Shown here: positions 21,912-32,605 of the stretch, one piece after another | Layout: every line of letters starts with the position of its first letter | How positions within the stretch are numbered: the stretch's first letter is position 1 | Assembly: GCA_907164885.2 (NCBI GenBank) | Contig: OU015490.1 | Location: 204,419,661-204,483,660 of the forward strand | DNA length: 64,000 bases | Source of the DNA: Dolomedes plantarius | Lineage: Eukaryota > Arthropoda > Arachnida > Araneae > Dolomedidae | Direction of reading: 5' to 3' | The notes under the pieces: model-generated | Databases searched by the model: none | What the model was told of the DNA's origin: nothing | Seen by the model: the letters and a program-made list of their open reading frames with translations, nothing else | Translations under genes and position numbers: made by a program

Positions 21912-22631
21912 AGGGATGGTGGACCTTTCAAAACGATTTTTGAAATTTTTACCACAGAGATATGAAATTTTGTATATATATTCATTAAAGTATAATAATA
22001 TTAAACACCTTATAAAATTTTATAAATATTTAAAAAAAAATATTTTATAATTAAAAAATTTAAATTAAATTACCCTTCTTTAAAATGCTCCTTGCGACTC
22101 AATTTTAAACTTTTCCCCTTAATTTTGCATTTATATTGCTTATAAATACTTTCTGAACAAAGTTATGTATTTTTTTTGTACTTTCGTTGAATAGTTAATT
22201 TTTAGAAAATATTTTTATGCTTGTACTCTGAATTTTCGCGAAATTTTTGTACTTTTCTACACTAAAGTTAAACTTTTATAACCTAAATGACCTCGAATCC
22301 TAAAATGGATACATAACTTTATTTTGATGTATTACAGGAATCTTTATTATAAATTTCATAAAATTTCGTCAAAAATTATGACGCGAGGAGCAATTTAAAG
22401 ACTTGCAAATCTGGAAATTTCTCATTTTGATAAAAAGTCATTTAAAAGATAATTTTTTATCTACCTTTAATACTTACTACTCTAAAGCCACCAATTTTTC
22501 ATTTTTCTTTTCACTACACATTTTAAATGCATTTCATTCCAATATTTACATGTTTTTAAAATATTAATACACCCCCCAAAAAAATTCCAATTTTTGCTCG
22601 ATTTTTGGTAATTTGAAAGTCCACCATCCCC
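21912..22631. mobile_element. Kolobok-like MITE, TTAA-flanked
   Basis: A 720-bp AT-rich block has ends AGGGATGGTGGACCTTTCAA and, reversed, GGGGATGGTGGACTTTCAAA, each flanked by TTAA (21,908-21,911 and 22,632-22,635). TTAA duplications with purine-purine-G termini are the hallmark of Kolobok elements; piggyBac shares TTAA but usually starts with C. No coding sequence lies inside. Confidence 0.75.
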
Positions 22632-22639
22632 TTAAAATA

Positions 22640-23985
22640 GCATCACGTACTTTAATAATGCCTATGAGCGCTTTAACGAGATGTTTTTGGTGAAATAAAC
22701 AGCTCTCTTAGAAAGCGCTACACATTTCAACTTTAAAAAATAAACTATTAAAAAAAATGCTCGTGATTTTAATAACTGACCAAGGTGTTACTGATTAAAT
22801 TCATTATTTTCCCCACTTCTGTTAAACAAACGTCTTCGAGGCATTGCTACATTACTTGTTTTATTGGAAATTCTGGCGAACCCGTAAAAGGCAGAAACGC
22901 AAATCTGTCAAAGGGATAGTAATAGAACCTTAGTGCTTAAAAATATTTTAGGTTCAACCTCTCCGGTTTTAAATCGTTAATGACGCAGGTGACTCAGATC
23001 GTGCTAAAATGCAGTTTCTTCGGCAGCGTTAACTGAAAAGTTTGCAAAGCTGTATAAACTTATTGGAAATCGATGATGAAACGATAACGGTAAGAAAGTT
23101 GAAAAAAAAAAATGTTTGTAAAGAGAGTATGGTATTTTTAATTTTAGAATGTTTTTAAATAGGTGCGTATATGAAGAAAATTGCTGATTACTTTTGCGTG
23201 AGAGGGCAGTTTGATCGCTCCAAGGATATTGATCGTAATAAAATGTAATTTATATTCCTCTTGAATTCAATAGATAAAATAATATGGGCAAGTATCCCTA
23301 TCCAAAAAAACTTCAGACGGAAGGTTATTAGAGCGTTAACCTGCTGAAGAACAATAATGTACTCTATTGATAAAGAGAAGATATTGAACTGAAATCATGT
23401 CACACGAATTCATTAATGATATTACATCCACGGTGAAGTGAGTTAAATAATGAGAGAATAGAAGAAAATTGATATTCCCCCATGGTTGTATAAAACGAGT
23501 GTATCATTTCTTGATTCAAAATTCTAGATTCGTCAGAAATTTACGTATAATGTTTCTTTTTAAAAAGTTTTATTAGCGAAATCTCCTTTCGCTATGTCAA
23601 ATGTAAATTTCTTTAATATTAAACAACACTCGTTTAACCACTACAACACATTTTATTTGGGTTGATAAATACGTTACATTTTTTTTTTTTGATGCGGACA
23701 CTCGAACAACCTATCAGCGTTTGCCATTCCGAGGACTCAAAAAGAATTTATCATTAGATGCAGCTCATGGGGTTAAATTTTGGCGATTACAGTTGGAAAA
23801 TATGTTTTAAAAGTTTTGTTTTTTATAATTATTTTAAAATAGATCCTATTCTACAATTTTAAAAATTTCCATTTTCTGAAAATGACAGACAATAAATACC
23901 AAATACTAGTAAGAATTTTTTTTTAAAGTTCTATTTTAAGCGCTATTGTCATCTTTTGGTAGACTAGGGCTAAACAGACTGGGAC
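22640..23985. other. non-coding stretch, no recognised feature
   Basis: AT-rich DNA without long frames or paired termini that I could see. Confidence 0.4.
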
Positions 23986-23987
23986 AT

Positions 23988-24205
23988 AGTCAATGAAGAC
24001 GTAGATAGGCTTCAAAATTATTAATGAACATAGTGGTACTATGCCATTTATTATACATTACGTTTGATGTCTCCAGTTTTTTTGTGGGAGTTATAGCTTC
24101 TAAAGACAGCCAATGAAGGCAGATAAGCTTTAAAATCATTAAAGAACATAGTGGTACTATGCAATTTATTATACTACATTACCTTTGATGCCACCAGCTT
24201 TTTAG
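23988..24205. repeat. tandem duplication, unit about 115 bp
   Basis: The segment containing GAACATAGTGGTACTATGC occurs twice (about 24,028 and 24,146). Both copies are preceded by CAATGAAG and followed by TTTATTATAC and a CCAG-TTTTT end. The copies are about 115 bp apart and moderately diverged. Confidence 0.7.
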
Positions 24206-24375
24206 GGTCTGTCCACATAGGAGTTCGGTAGAGGAAGCGTTAAAGTATTGAAATATATTCAATCAATGACAAACCTCCAAACGAAGTTTTTAACGCCTAT
24301 GATTGGTTTATTTCCGTCTTAGCGGCATCTTTCCTTTTATGCTTCCACTACCGAATTCCTTTGTAAACAGGCCTA
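24203..24375. mobile_element. short foldback MITE
   Basis: TAGGGTCTGTCCACATAGGA at 24,203 pairs with the reverse complement of the segment ending at 24,375 (TAGGCCTGTTTACAAAGGA). The imperfect similarity extends about 35 bp (to GGTAG-GGAAGC). Only 173 bp long and non-coding. The flanks do not give a clear duplication; PIF/Harbinger or Tc1 type are both possible. Confidence 0.6.
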
Positions 24376-24722
24376 TAGTCTCGCAAAATTGATTGGACAC
24401 CTATGTTATAAATACACTCCGGTTAAATGATGATAACGTAAAAAATTAAAAATAATATATAAATTGAATATAGAGCGTATTATTCACGAAATGGTAAATG
24501 AAATTAGTCACAAAAACAATCGGACGCTTTTTATTCAATGAAATAAAAACCAATGAACTTAATTCTTAGAACTGATATAAAGATTGATTGGATTAACACT
24601 AGCTTTATAAACACATCTTAACCTTTTCGGCATGAATTGGTACGATTTTTTGTTAACTACTGCAGCGCCCGCTCTAGCGGTTACGTCGCCCCGGACAAAA
24701 AGACAAATTGCCGCCCCTTAAG

Positions 24723-24723
<1 letters not shown>

Positions 24724-24807
<84 letters not shown>
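24724..24807. repeat. (TA)n microsatellite, about 84 bp
   Basis: An uninterrupted AT dinucleotide run about 60 bp inside the hAT left end. Confidence 0.97.
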
Positions 24808-24809
<2 letters not shown>

Positions 24810-25059
24810 GATTTTACGTCAAGGAGCTTCAGAGTGGTAGATAAAAAGGAATATAGGTCTTGGGAAGTAGTCGTCGAACGGTTAAGGCAAGGCTTGTGGT
24901 CGAACGCGGCTGAGAAACAAATCGAAAGTCCAGATGAGGAACACAGACGTCCAAAGGCCGATTAAATCGTCGTTTTATTTTGGATTACTTCGAGGGTTTT
25001 AGTTACACTTCATAAAAGTCATAGTTCAATTTATTAACGGGTTATCATATTTCAACACT
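24810..25059 (-). repeat. possible copia-type LTR fragment
   Basis: Read on the minus strand the block begins TGTTGAAATATGATAACCCG at 25,059, a start typical of copia LTRs, and is preceded by GCCTCGGGGCAG, which could be a polypurine tract. The other end merges into the TA run. No partner or pol sequence was found, so this is tentative. Confidence 0.35.
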
Positions 25060-25334
25060 GCCCCGAGGCTGTCGGAACAGCACAGGATAAAATAAAAGAC
25101 AAAGGGACGCAGCGCGCCCAAAATTACATCTTGACAGAACCGTGGCAAACACTCAAAAGCTCCACAGAAGAGAACGCCAGGTACCCAGGTAGAGGCGCAC
25201 TGACCTTTTAATTGGCTAGAAGCGAACACATGACCCTGGCGCGTCATATCGGATGATGATCGTGCGATGTCCGTTATATAATGCTTATATATGACTCTCC
25301 GTCAGCACATGGCATTAGGGGAAAATAGATTTAT

Positions 25335-25457
25335 ATTGGGTGGATATAGGTCGCAATTCAAGGATAAGGGGACGGTGTTCTGTTGCAATAAGATAAACGG
25401 ATTTGGAAAAAACGTGTTAGGAATATTTAAAAGGATTGAAATTTGTTTCAATTTCCC
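25335..25457 (+). repeat. direct repeat, copy 1
   Basis: About 120 bp containing AAGGATAAGGGGACGGTGTT and GTTAGGAATATTTAAAAGG, repeated at 26,427-26,546 with few differences. Confidence 0.85.
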
Positions 25458-25459
25458 CC

Positions 25460-26426
25460 CTCCGGAAAAGACTTGCGTGAGGGGCCGACTCCCTCAGCAA
25501 GGCTCTCCATCAGGCGAGACCCGCGTATCAAAAGCGTAATTTTGACTAAAATTTTGAATAGCAATTTTGACTCAGGTGTTGAAATTTAAAATTTTGTATT
25601 ACTTTCATCTTTTGTGTGTTTGCCCTGGTCATGAGATACAAAATAGCATTAAACAAAAATAAAAATATTACTACACTTAAACTACATATTAAGATGAATA
25701 TGGTAGTATTTCAAACTCACAACAAAATTGATATACACTTAAAATGGAATGAGAAAGAAAAAAGAAGAAAAAATATAGGTATGAGGGGCTACACTACTTC
25801 ATAACAATTGTTTAAAAAATATAAGTACACAAAGTTTCAAAAAGGCAAAAAGGAATTAAAATTGTCTCATTTGGATTTTTATCATGAGATCCAGAAATCT
25901 TACATATAATAGGTTTTGTAAGAGAAAGTTTAAAAGATGTTTTTTTTCTTCTCAATTTATTTAATTTATGTAGACAACACACAAGGTTTAACCATCAAAA
26001 AATGGTGTCAAGGGGTGTTAGGCACCCCCCCCCCCAAAAAAAAAAAAATAAATAAATAAAATCAGAAAGGAAAAAGGATCTCTGGTTCATGAGGTTGGTC
26101 GCAGTGCAGGTTTAGGCTTCATTGTGGTTATTAAATTCAATTACTTAAAATTCTTGGTAAATAGCTTCAAAGGTTTTTCTACTATAATTTTTTCAAATGC
26201 ACCATGGAAACAAATTAATAAGAAACATTTTAAAAATACAGTTCAACACAGTAAACAAATTGAATAAAGGTAATTCGGCAATGAACTTTTCAATTAATTA
26301 GGAATAAGCAAGTTTTAAAATAATACTTCCAAAAATAGTCTTTAAATTTTAACTCAACATGACAAAGCTCTTAATCAAGGTAAATATGGCAGTAACATTT
26401 TAAATAATTAGGAAAAATAAGATTTT
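25460..26426. other. non-coding sequence between the direct repeats
   Basis: Mainly AT-rich. It contains a C run followed by an A run near 26,025-26,048. No coding motif was found. Part may be native hAT 3' sequence. Confidence 0.35.
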
Positions 26427-26538
26427 AATTGGTTGGATATAGGTGGCAATTCAAGGATAAGGGGACGGTGTTCTGTTGCAATAAGATAAACGAATTTGGA
26501 AAAAGCGTGTTAGGAATATTTAAAAGGATTGAAATTTG

Positions 26539-26546
<8 letters not shown>
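26427..26546 (+). repeat. direct repeat, copy 2
   Basis: Second copy of 25,335-25,457, ending exactly where a TA microsatellite begins. Confidence 0.85.

Positions 26547-26609
<63 letters not shown>
26543..26609. repeat. (TA)n microsatellite
   Basis: About 66 bp of AT repeats. Reading frames of Ile-Tyr repeats across it are artefacts. Confidence 0.97.
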
Positions 26610-26615
<6 letters not shown>

Positions 26616-26865
26616 GGTACATATTTTTATTTTCAATAAAAATCAAATCATTTTGTTTAAATTTTAATAAAAGCATATATTTAGACAGAAACATATAGCA
26701 TAAAATTGATAATCAAGCAGTACAAATGAATTAAGAAATATCTGTACCTAGCCACAAATTGTTAACCATATAATTTTTTGCATTTTAAAATGCCATTAAA
26801 AATGTGTATTATTGCAAAAACAATCAAAATGCCATTATTTAGAAAATAAAACAAGGTAACATCAA

Positions 26866-27673
26866 CTACGCTAAAATCAGAAATTTTTTTTTTCTTACTT
26901 TCAGTTCTGCAAACTTTTTTATTACATCTTTTAAATTTACTTGATCAGCAATATCATGCTCAATTGCCAAAATGGCCAAACCATTAAGACGATTTTGTGT
27001 GGTAGTAGAACGTAAAAAGTTCTTAATTAATTTTAACCGAGAGAAACTCCTTTCGCCACTTGCTACAATTATTGGTATCGTTAGCAACATTCTTAAAGCA
27101 ACAGTAAGGTTTGGGGCGAAATTTAACTTTGTTATTAAGCTCAGTACATTGCTTAGGCTTTCTTTTTTGCCGAAAAGCACAGATACTGCTGAAATTTCCT
27201 CTGCTAATTCTAAACCATTTATGTCAACAGAATCACCATCAGTTAAAATACATTCTAAATTCTTACAGTGTTTTAGTAGCATTTCTTTGGACACGGTATT
27301 TAAATCGTATATATTATATAAGAATTGAAAATAGTTACTATGATTACTAAGTTCTACTATGTTCAAATCTAGCATCTAGTGCATTTAGTGCTTGATCTAT
27401 TGTAAAATAAAAATATAAAAAACTATTTTATATTTTTCTTTTGAATCTTTGATGGATCCATCTCGTGCTTCGTATGAGAAGTTCCTTTTTCTTCTTCGAA
27501 CGCGGTGTGTTATTGTTGATCCAAAATTAGTTTCCACATCAATTTCGGTAGCAAGTTCTTTTGCATCAATAAATTTCATCGAAGGACGAATCCGATCGAA
27601 GATTCTTAATAAATATTTTGCAGTTTTGTAAAAGATCAAGTGCAGAGGCTAGATGAAAATCTTTTGTTTGTAT
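26866..27673 (-). pseudogene. hAT transposase, C-terminal part (3' of the Gypsy-B insertion)
   Basis: Minus-strand frames 27,639-27,397 and 27,375-26,866 continue the transposase that begins at 36,164. The second frame carries the hAT dimerisation block: ALRMLLTIPIIVASGERSFS near residues 98-117, then LKLIKNFLRS and RLNGLAILAIEHDIA, close to the C-terminus. The sequence type resembles the ZMYM1-like, TTF-finger hAT proteins. One stop/frame change separates the two frames at about 27,390. The upstream side is cut by the Gypsy-B LTR at 27,674, and the GTAT duplication lies inside the coding sequence. Confidence 0.82.
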
Positions 27674-28038
27674 TGCAGCCCTTCTGAGGTAGGACTACTA
27701 ACCTTGCGGCGATAGCTAGTAGAATATACGGCTATCATGCCGCTGCGTATTCGTGATGAAATGCAATGACGAATGCAAGCATAAACTGGAAGGAGTTTAA
27801 TCGTCAGAATAAAAATTATAATTTAATGCATAAAACAAAATATATCTTTCCCAACTCGGAAAGGAAATGACACAGAAATTCCTGCAGGGAAAAGAGTATG
27901 AGTGTGGAGCTGAAAAACAACTGGGTTTTTAAATCTGTTCACATTAAATCAGGCATGCGCAGTAATGCCGATTTTAAATTGCTTCTTTAGGAGAAAGTAG
28001 TGAACAATTTTTGTGTCCGAGACCACAGTGACACCACA
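27674..28038 (-). repeat. Gypsy-B 3' LTR
   Basis: 365 bp, paired with 34,049-34,412. Confidence 0.93.
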
Positions 28039-28131
28039 CCACTCCCCACGCAGAAAAAGGGTACAATATAAGAAAAGATTTTATTTAAACTTAAATCTTT
28101 AGGGTACTACCTCCCTAAAGAAAACTCAATC

Positions 28132-29535
28132 TTACTTAAAGTCCTTCGACAGGTTAGTACCTCGACAGGTTACTTTAAATCTTTCGACAGGTTTTGAAAC
28201 TTTGCCGGATTTAGTAATCACTAATTCTTTATCGGGAATATGTGGGATGTCACCAGGGACCTCACACTGAAAAACAAAAGCTGGCTTGACTCTCTCGATC
28301 GAAACTGTTTGATGTTTTCCATTAACAATTTTAAACAATTTATCCGTTCTGGAGACAACTGGAAACTGTCCTTGATAGGGAGGGACTAATGGCCTCCTTA
28401 CGCTGTCTGTCCTCAAAAAAATATAACCACATTTGCTCAAATCCTTTGAAACAAATATATTAGGTTTGGAATGACTTTGTGTTGGAATTTCTCGAATCTT
28501 ACTCATACATTTTTGAAACTTTTCAATCAGGTTCGGAGAAATCCTCTTAAGCTGCTGTCCTTGGAACAATTCACCGGGCAGTCTAAGCGTGCTTCCGTAA
28601 ACAAATTGTGTAGGGGAAGCTTGCAGATCCTCACTAACCGCTGAACGAATAGAAAGAAGCAGGAGGGGAATAGCGTCGGTCCAGTGAACCGAGTCCACCG
28701 CCATAATCGCTGCCTTTAATACGCGATGAAATCTTTCCACAATGCAATTCGCTTGAGGATGATACGCTGTCGTTCGTTTCTTTTGAACACCAAGACGTTC
28801 TGACAAGCACTTAAAAAGTTCAGACTCAAAATTAGTACCACGATCCGTAGTTATAAACTCTGGAACGCCGAACCTGGAAATCCAGCAATCGATGAAGGTT
28901 GTTGCCACGGTCTCAGCTGTCTGATCGGGAATGGGTCTTGCTTCTGGCCACCTTGAACTCCGATCAATGCAGGTCAATAAAAATCTGTTCCCTTGTGACG
29001 GAGGAAGGGGGTCCCACGATATCTAAATGAACATGGGAGAACCTCTCCACTAGAGTAAAGACACCAAAAGACGCTTTGTTGTGTCGGGTTACCTTAGTTC
29101 TTGACACTGCAGACATTCTCTGCACCACCGACTGCAATCCTCTTTCATACCTTTCCAGACAAACCGCTGCTGTAACAATCGCAGCGGGGCTTTATTTCCA
29201 GGATGGGACAGATTGTACATGGAGTCGAAAATCTGTCTCCTCCAATTAACTGGAATAAATGGTCTAATAATATCATTAGAAATATCACAATAAATTGCGT
29301 TTTTGCAAGAGGGAAACGTCATAAGCCTTAGGTCTAGACCTCCAGAATTTTTATCTTCTAAATATTCTTTCAAATCAGGATCATTCATCTGATCCGTAGC
29401 CAACTGATCGTAATTAACAGAACTAGTTAAATTAACAGCATTGATTCTAGAAAAGGCATCCGCGACTACATTCTGATTACCTGGTATGTATCGGATGTCA
29501 GTTGCGAATTGACTTATCAACTCTAAATGTCGCAC
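28132..29535 (-). pseudogene. Gypsy-B integrase (pol C-terminus)
   Basis: Frame 29,535-29,089 has the end of RNase H linker plus the integrase zinc domain: SHPGNKAPLRLLQQRFVW and CRECLQC. Frame 28,977-28,132 (281 codons) has the catalytic core: [14 protein letters not shown] with the second Asp, and [12 protein letters not shown] with the Glu. It then has the C-terminal part with [11 protein letters not shown] and [11 protein letters not shown]. The first catalytic Asp block (HLDIVGP) lies near 29,020 in another frame, so a frameshift near 28,985 separates it. The tail beyond residue 230 is low in motifs. Confidence 0.87.
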
Positions 29536-30394
29536 CTGCCTAGCAGAAGAATTAATAAGCTTTTGATTAAAAGCATATGTTCGATGGTCGATGATCAGTA
29601 TAAATGATCACTTCTCTTCCCTCCAACATATGTCTAAAATGCTTGACAGAGGCATAGACTGATAATAATTCGCGATCAAATACACTGTATTTAACTTGTG
29701 CGGGGGAAAGCTTTTTAGAAAAAAAATCCTAATGGTTCCTGTTCTTCACTTATCAATTGTGATAAAACAGCTCCTATAGCATAATCAGACGCATCTGTAG
29801 TTAAGATTAAGGGTACATTATGAGCAGGAAAAGCAAGACTAGTAGCGTCAACTATCGCCTTTTTGCATGACTCGAAAGCTGCAATGCAAGTTTCGGTCCA
29901 GGTGATAGGAGTTTTGTCTTTCTTTTTTTATTATTGACAAGATCATAAAGACAAGCTTGTTTCTCTGCTAAACCTTTTAAAAATCTGTGGTAAAAGTTAA
30001 GTATGGCTAAAAATGTCCGTAGTTCACTAACAATATTAGGTCGAGGGTACTCTAAAATAGTGCGAACTTTATTAGGCAGGGGCGCGACACCGTTTTCCGA
30101 TATTAAAAAACCCAAAAATGAAATTTCCGAAGCGCCGAATATGCACTTTTGTACATTTACCACAGACCATAATCGCTTAATCGCTCAAATATTTTCTGCA
30201 AATGCATCTGATGCGACTGTTCATCATCAGAAAAAATGAATATGTCATCTAAATACGATAGGCAGAAATCAAAGTCTCTTAAAATATTATCTAGAAATCT
30301 CTGAAAAGTATTACCAGCATTCCTAAGACCAAATGGCATTTTTACATATTCAGTCCTATAGGTGTTGTTACAGCAGTTTTCATAATATCAGACT

Positions 30395-31759
30395 TGTCAT
30401 AGGGACATGACAGTAGTATTACGGCCAGGGACAGGAGCATGGAAAAAAATACAAAATAAAATAAAATAATTGTTAAATGCAATAAAGAAACAGGGCAATA
30501 AAAAAGAAGGGAAGAAAGCCATAGACCGGAACGAAAATTAGAGATAATGTTCGTAGCAATAAATTGAAGTGGAAGAGAGTGAAAATAAAAGAAAATTTAT
30601 GATGGCTATAAAGCGGCCCACCCTACTTGAATCCAAAGCATGGGAAAAAGTTAAAATTGAGGGAGAATTTATAAATCCCGCCCTCGACGCGCATTGGTAA
30701 AAGGGGATTGAGGAGTGGCAGCACGGACGAATGGCGATGACATGATAATTTCCAGATAACCAATGGAAATTATAAGAGGCGGAGACATTAGTAAGAAAAT
30801 ATATGAAATAAAAAATAGTGTGAAGGCAGAAAGATAACCTGGGAAGTGAAAGTCAGTCAGAAGTTGTCGAGCGCCCAGTGTCCCATGCCGAGTGTCTGCG
30901 ATAAACGACGGAGCCGTGTTCGAGTGCAGTAAAGTTTAGAGAGATAGAAGTTGTCGAGCGCCCAGTGTCCCATGCCGAGTGTCTGCAATAAACGACGGAG
31001 CCGTGTTCGAGTGCAGTAAAGTTTAGAGAGATAGAAATTGTCGAGCGCCCAGTGTCCCATGCCGAGTGTCTGCAATGAACGACGGAGCCGTATTCCGGAT
31101 AAAGAGATGCCCGAATTACGTTTGAGGATAAAGACGACGAATTCATCATTACGAGTGCCAGCTGCCCAGAGGGATTCAACCGTCATCTGCTGAGGTACCG
31201 ACTTTGCATTTCCCTTTTATATTGTATCATTGCTTCTCAGTGTATAGCCATAATGATTAAGATAGAGCGCGATGAATATAGTTTTTGAGTATAAGATGTT
31301 GAGTAATAGACCGATAATTCGTACCAACAATTTAATATAATGTTTTGCATATATATATGAATTAATTTAGTAGGAGTAAAATTGAAAATAATATGTATAG
31401 AGGCAGTATGAAATATTGTTATAATAAGTGAATGAATCAAACATAGGTGTCGTAAAGAATTAATTTAGTAGGAATGAAGTTATTGCGGTAATAATGTGTA
31501 AATGCCGGAGGAAATATTGAGTAATTTTGGAGTGTATTATTTATGTGTGTTAATATTCAATAAATTGATTTGTCAATATAACCAGAGTTAATTTCCATTA
31601 TTTGGGAAGCACATGAATGTACTAGCCACAATCATGAACCAATAAGTTACTAAATCAAAATCATAATTAATAAATATAATTAATATAAGAATAATATAAT
31701 AACTCCCAATCCCAATAATTTCATTTAAAATAATATAAACAATTTAAATTACGGTTACA
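30395..31759 (+). mobile_element. solo LTR (1365 bp) inside Gypsy-B RT
   Basis: A non-coding block with TG...CA termini (TGTCATAGGGACATGACA at the left, ATTACGGTTACA at the right) is flanked by AGACT duplications (30,390-30,394 and 31,760-31,764). Removing it with one AGACT copy rejoins the gypsy RT in frame around residues VEESDIMKTA. AATAAA at 31,559-31,564 suggests plus orientation. There is no internal coding region, as expected from LTR-LTR recombination. The left terminus is itself a small hairpin. Confidence 0.82.
30861..31091 (+). repeat. 87-bp tandem repeat, about 2.7 copies
   Basis: Units start at 30,861, 30,948 and 31,035 with exact 87-bp spacing. The first two differ at about one position. 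The third diverges after about 57 bases. Each contains CATGCCGAGTGTCTGC. They lie in the middle of the solo LTR, where enhancer-like repeats can occur. Because 87 is divisible by three, frames stay open across them on both strands, but these are artefacts. Confidence 0.93.
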
Positions 31760-32203
31760 AGACTCCTCCACGGGGATTTGTTGATACGCCCTAACCAGGT
31801 CCAATTTAGAAAAAAATTTCTTTCCCCTCAATCCCATTACAACATCGTGAATATGTGGGAGAGGGTAACGATCAGGAATAGTTACCTTGTTTAACGCACG
31901 AAAATCTCCGCAAATACGCCAAGTGTTGTCCTTTTTTTTTTACAAAGTGTATGGGACTAGTCCAAGGACTTTTTAGAAGGCCTCAAAACACCTCGATTAA
32001 TGATCATTCGAAATTCGTTCGTTAAAGCTTGTAATTTCTCAGGGTTCAAACGACGGGGTTTTGAAAAGACGGGTGGTCCAGTGGTTTCAATACAGTGAGT
32101 TAATAACTCGCTTTTTAATATAGTTCGATTTTCAGTATTAGGATTAAAAAGTTGTGGAAATTTGGCTATAATCGCATCGTATTTCGATGTACCATCTAGT
32201 GGA

Positions 32204-32605
32204 CTAAGACGTAAATCTGGGCCAGAATATAGAACCTATATTTGAAGATGACGTCTCACTGTCGAGAATACGCATATTCTTCATATCTATACATATTGCA
32301 AAATGTTCTAAAAATACGGCACCCAAGATAGGTGTATTAGTATCAGCCACTATAAGATTCCACGTAAATTTTCGTCTAAGTCCGAAATCGAGTTCGCATC
32401 GAATTACGCCATATGTCTTTATGACAATACCATTGGCAGCATACAATTTATGTTCAGCGGGAACATTACGAGAAGTAAGTTTTTTTTGGAAAACAGCTAA
32501 TAGAAGCACCGGAATCAACTAAAAATTTTGTGCGAATAGAACGCTCGTATATAAAGAGTCGGCTACCAGCACAAACACCGTCTGTGGCCGACGCAGCAGA
32601 CGTGC
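32204..32605 (-). pseudogene. Gypsy-B protease
   Basis: On the minus strand, just upstream of 32,518, one frame reads a protease core with FLVDSGASISCFPKK. The 32,518-32,204 frame continues with [25 protein letters not shown] and ILGAVFLEHF, the usual protease C-terminal part in this gypsy clade. A frame change near 32,490 separates the two. Confidence 0.75.

Larger units (their letters stand above)
29540..32200 (-). pseudogene. Gypsy-B reverse transcriptase and RNase H, interrupted
   Basis: Minus-strand RT pieces. 32,090-31,765 carries the fingers (PEKLQALTNEFR, then the block ending LDLVRAYQQIPVEES). After the solo LTR at 30,395-31,759, the frame resumes with KTAVTTPIGL and MPFGLRNAGNTFQRFLDN (30,339-30,157) and the catalytic SYLDDIFIFS block. 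Frame 30,163-29,852 continues with the thumb (FLGFLISENGVAPLP, LRTFLAILNFYHRFLKGL). RNase H at 29,850-29,540 is readable only in fragments. Frameshifts are present near 31,940, 30,345 and 29,930. Confidence 0.83.

Noticed and set aside
24663..24720. Separate solo hAT end unrelated to the end at 38,850
   Set aside because: Shared flank ACTACTG and consistent transposase orientation favour one element, though a consensus is needed to be certain.
24637..24965. Open frames of Ile-Tyr repeats at TA runs (also at 26.4-26.7 and 49.1-49.4 kb)
   Set aside because: They are simply the translation of (TA)n microsatellites.
30853..31186. Two overlapping minus frames of about 108 codons with repeated peptides
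   Set aside because: They arise from 87-bp tandem repeats (87 is a multiple of 3) inside a solo LTR; no independent coding evidence.
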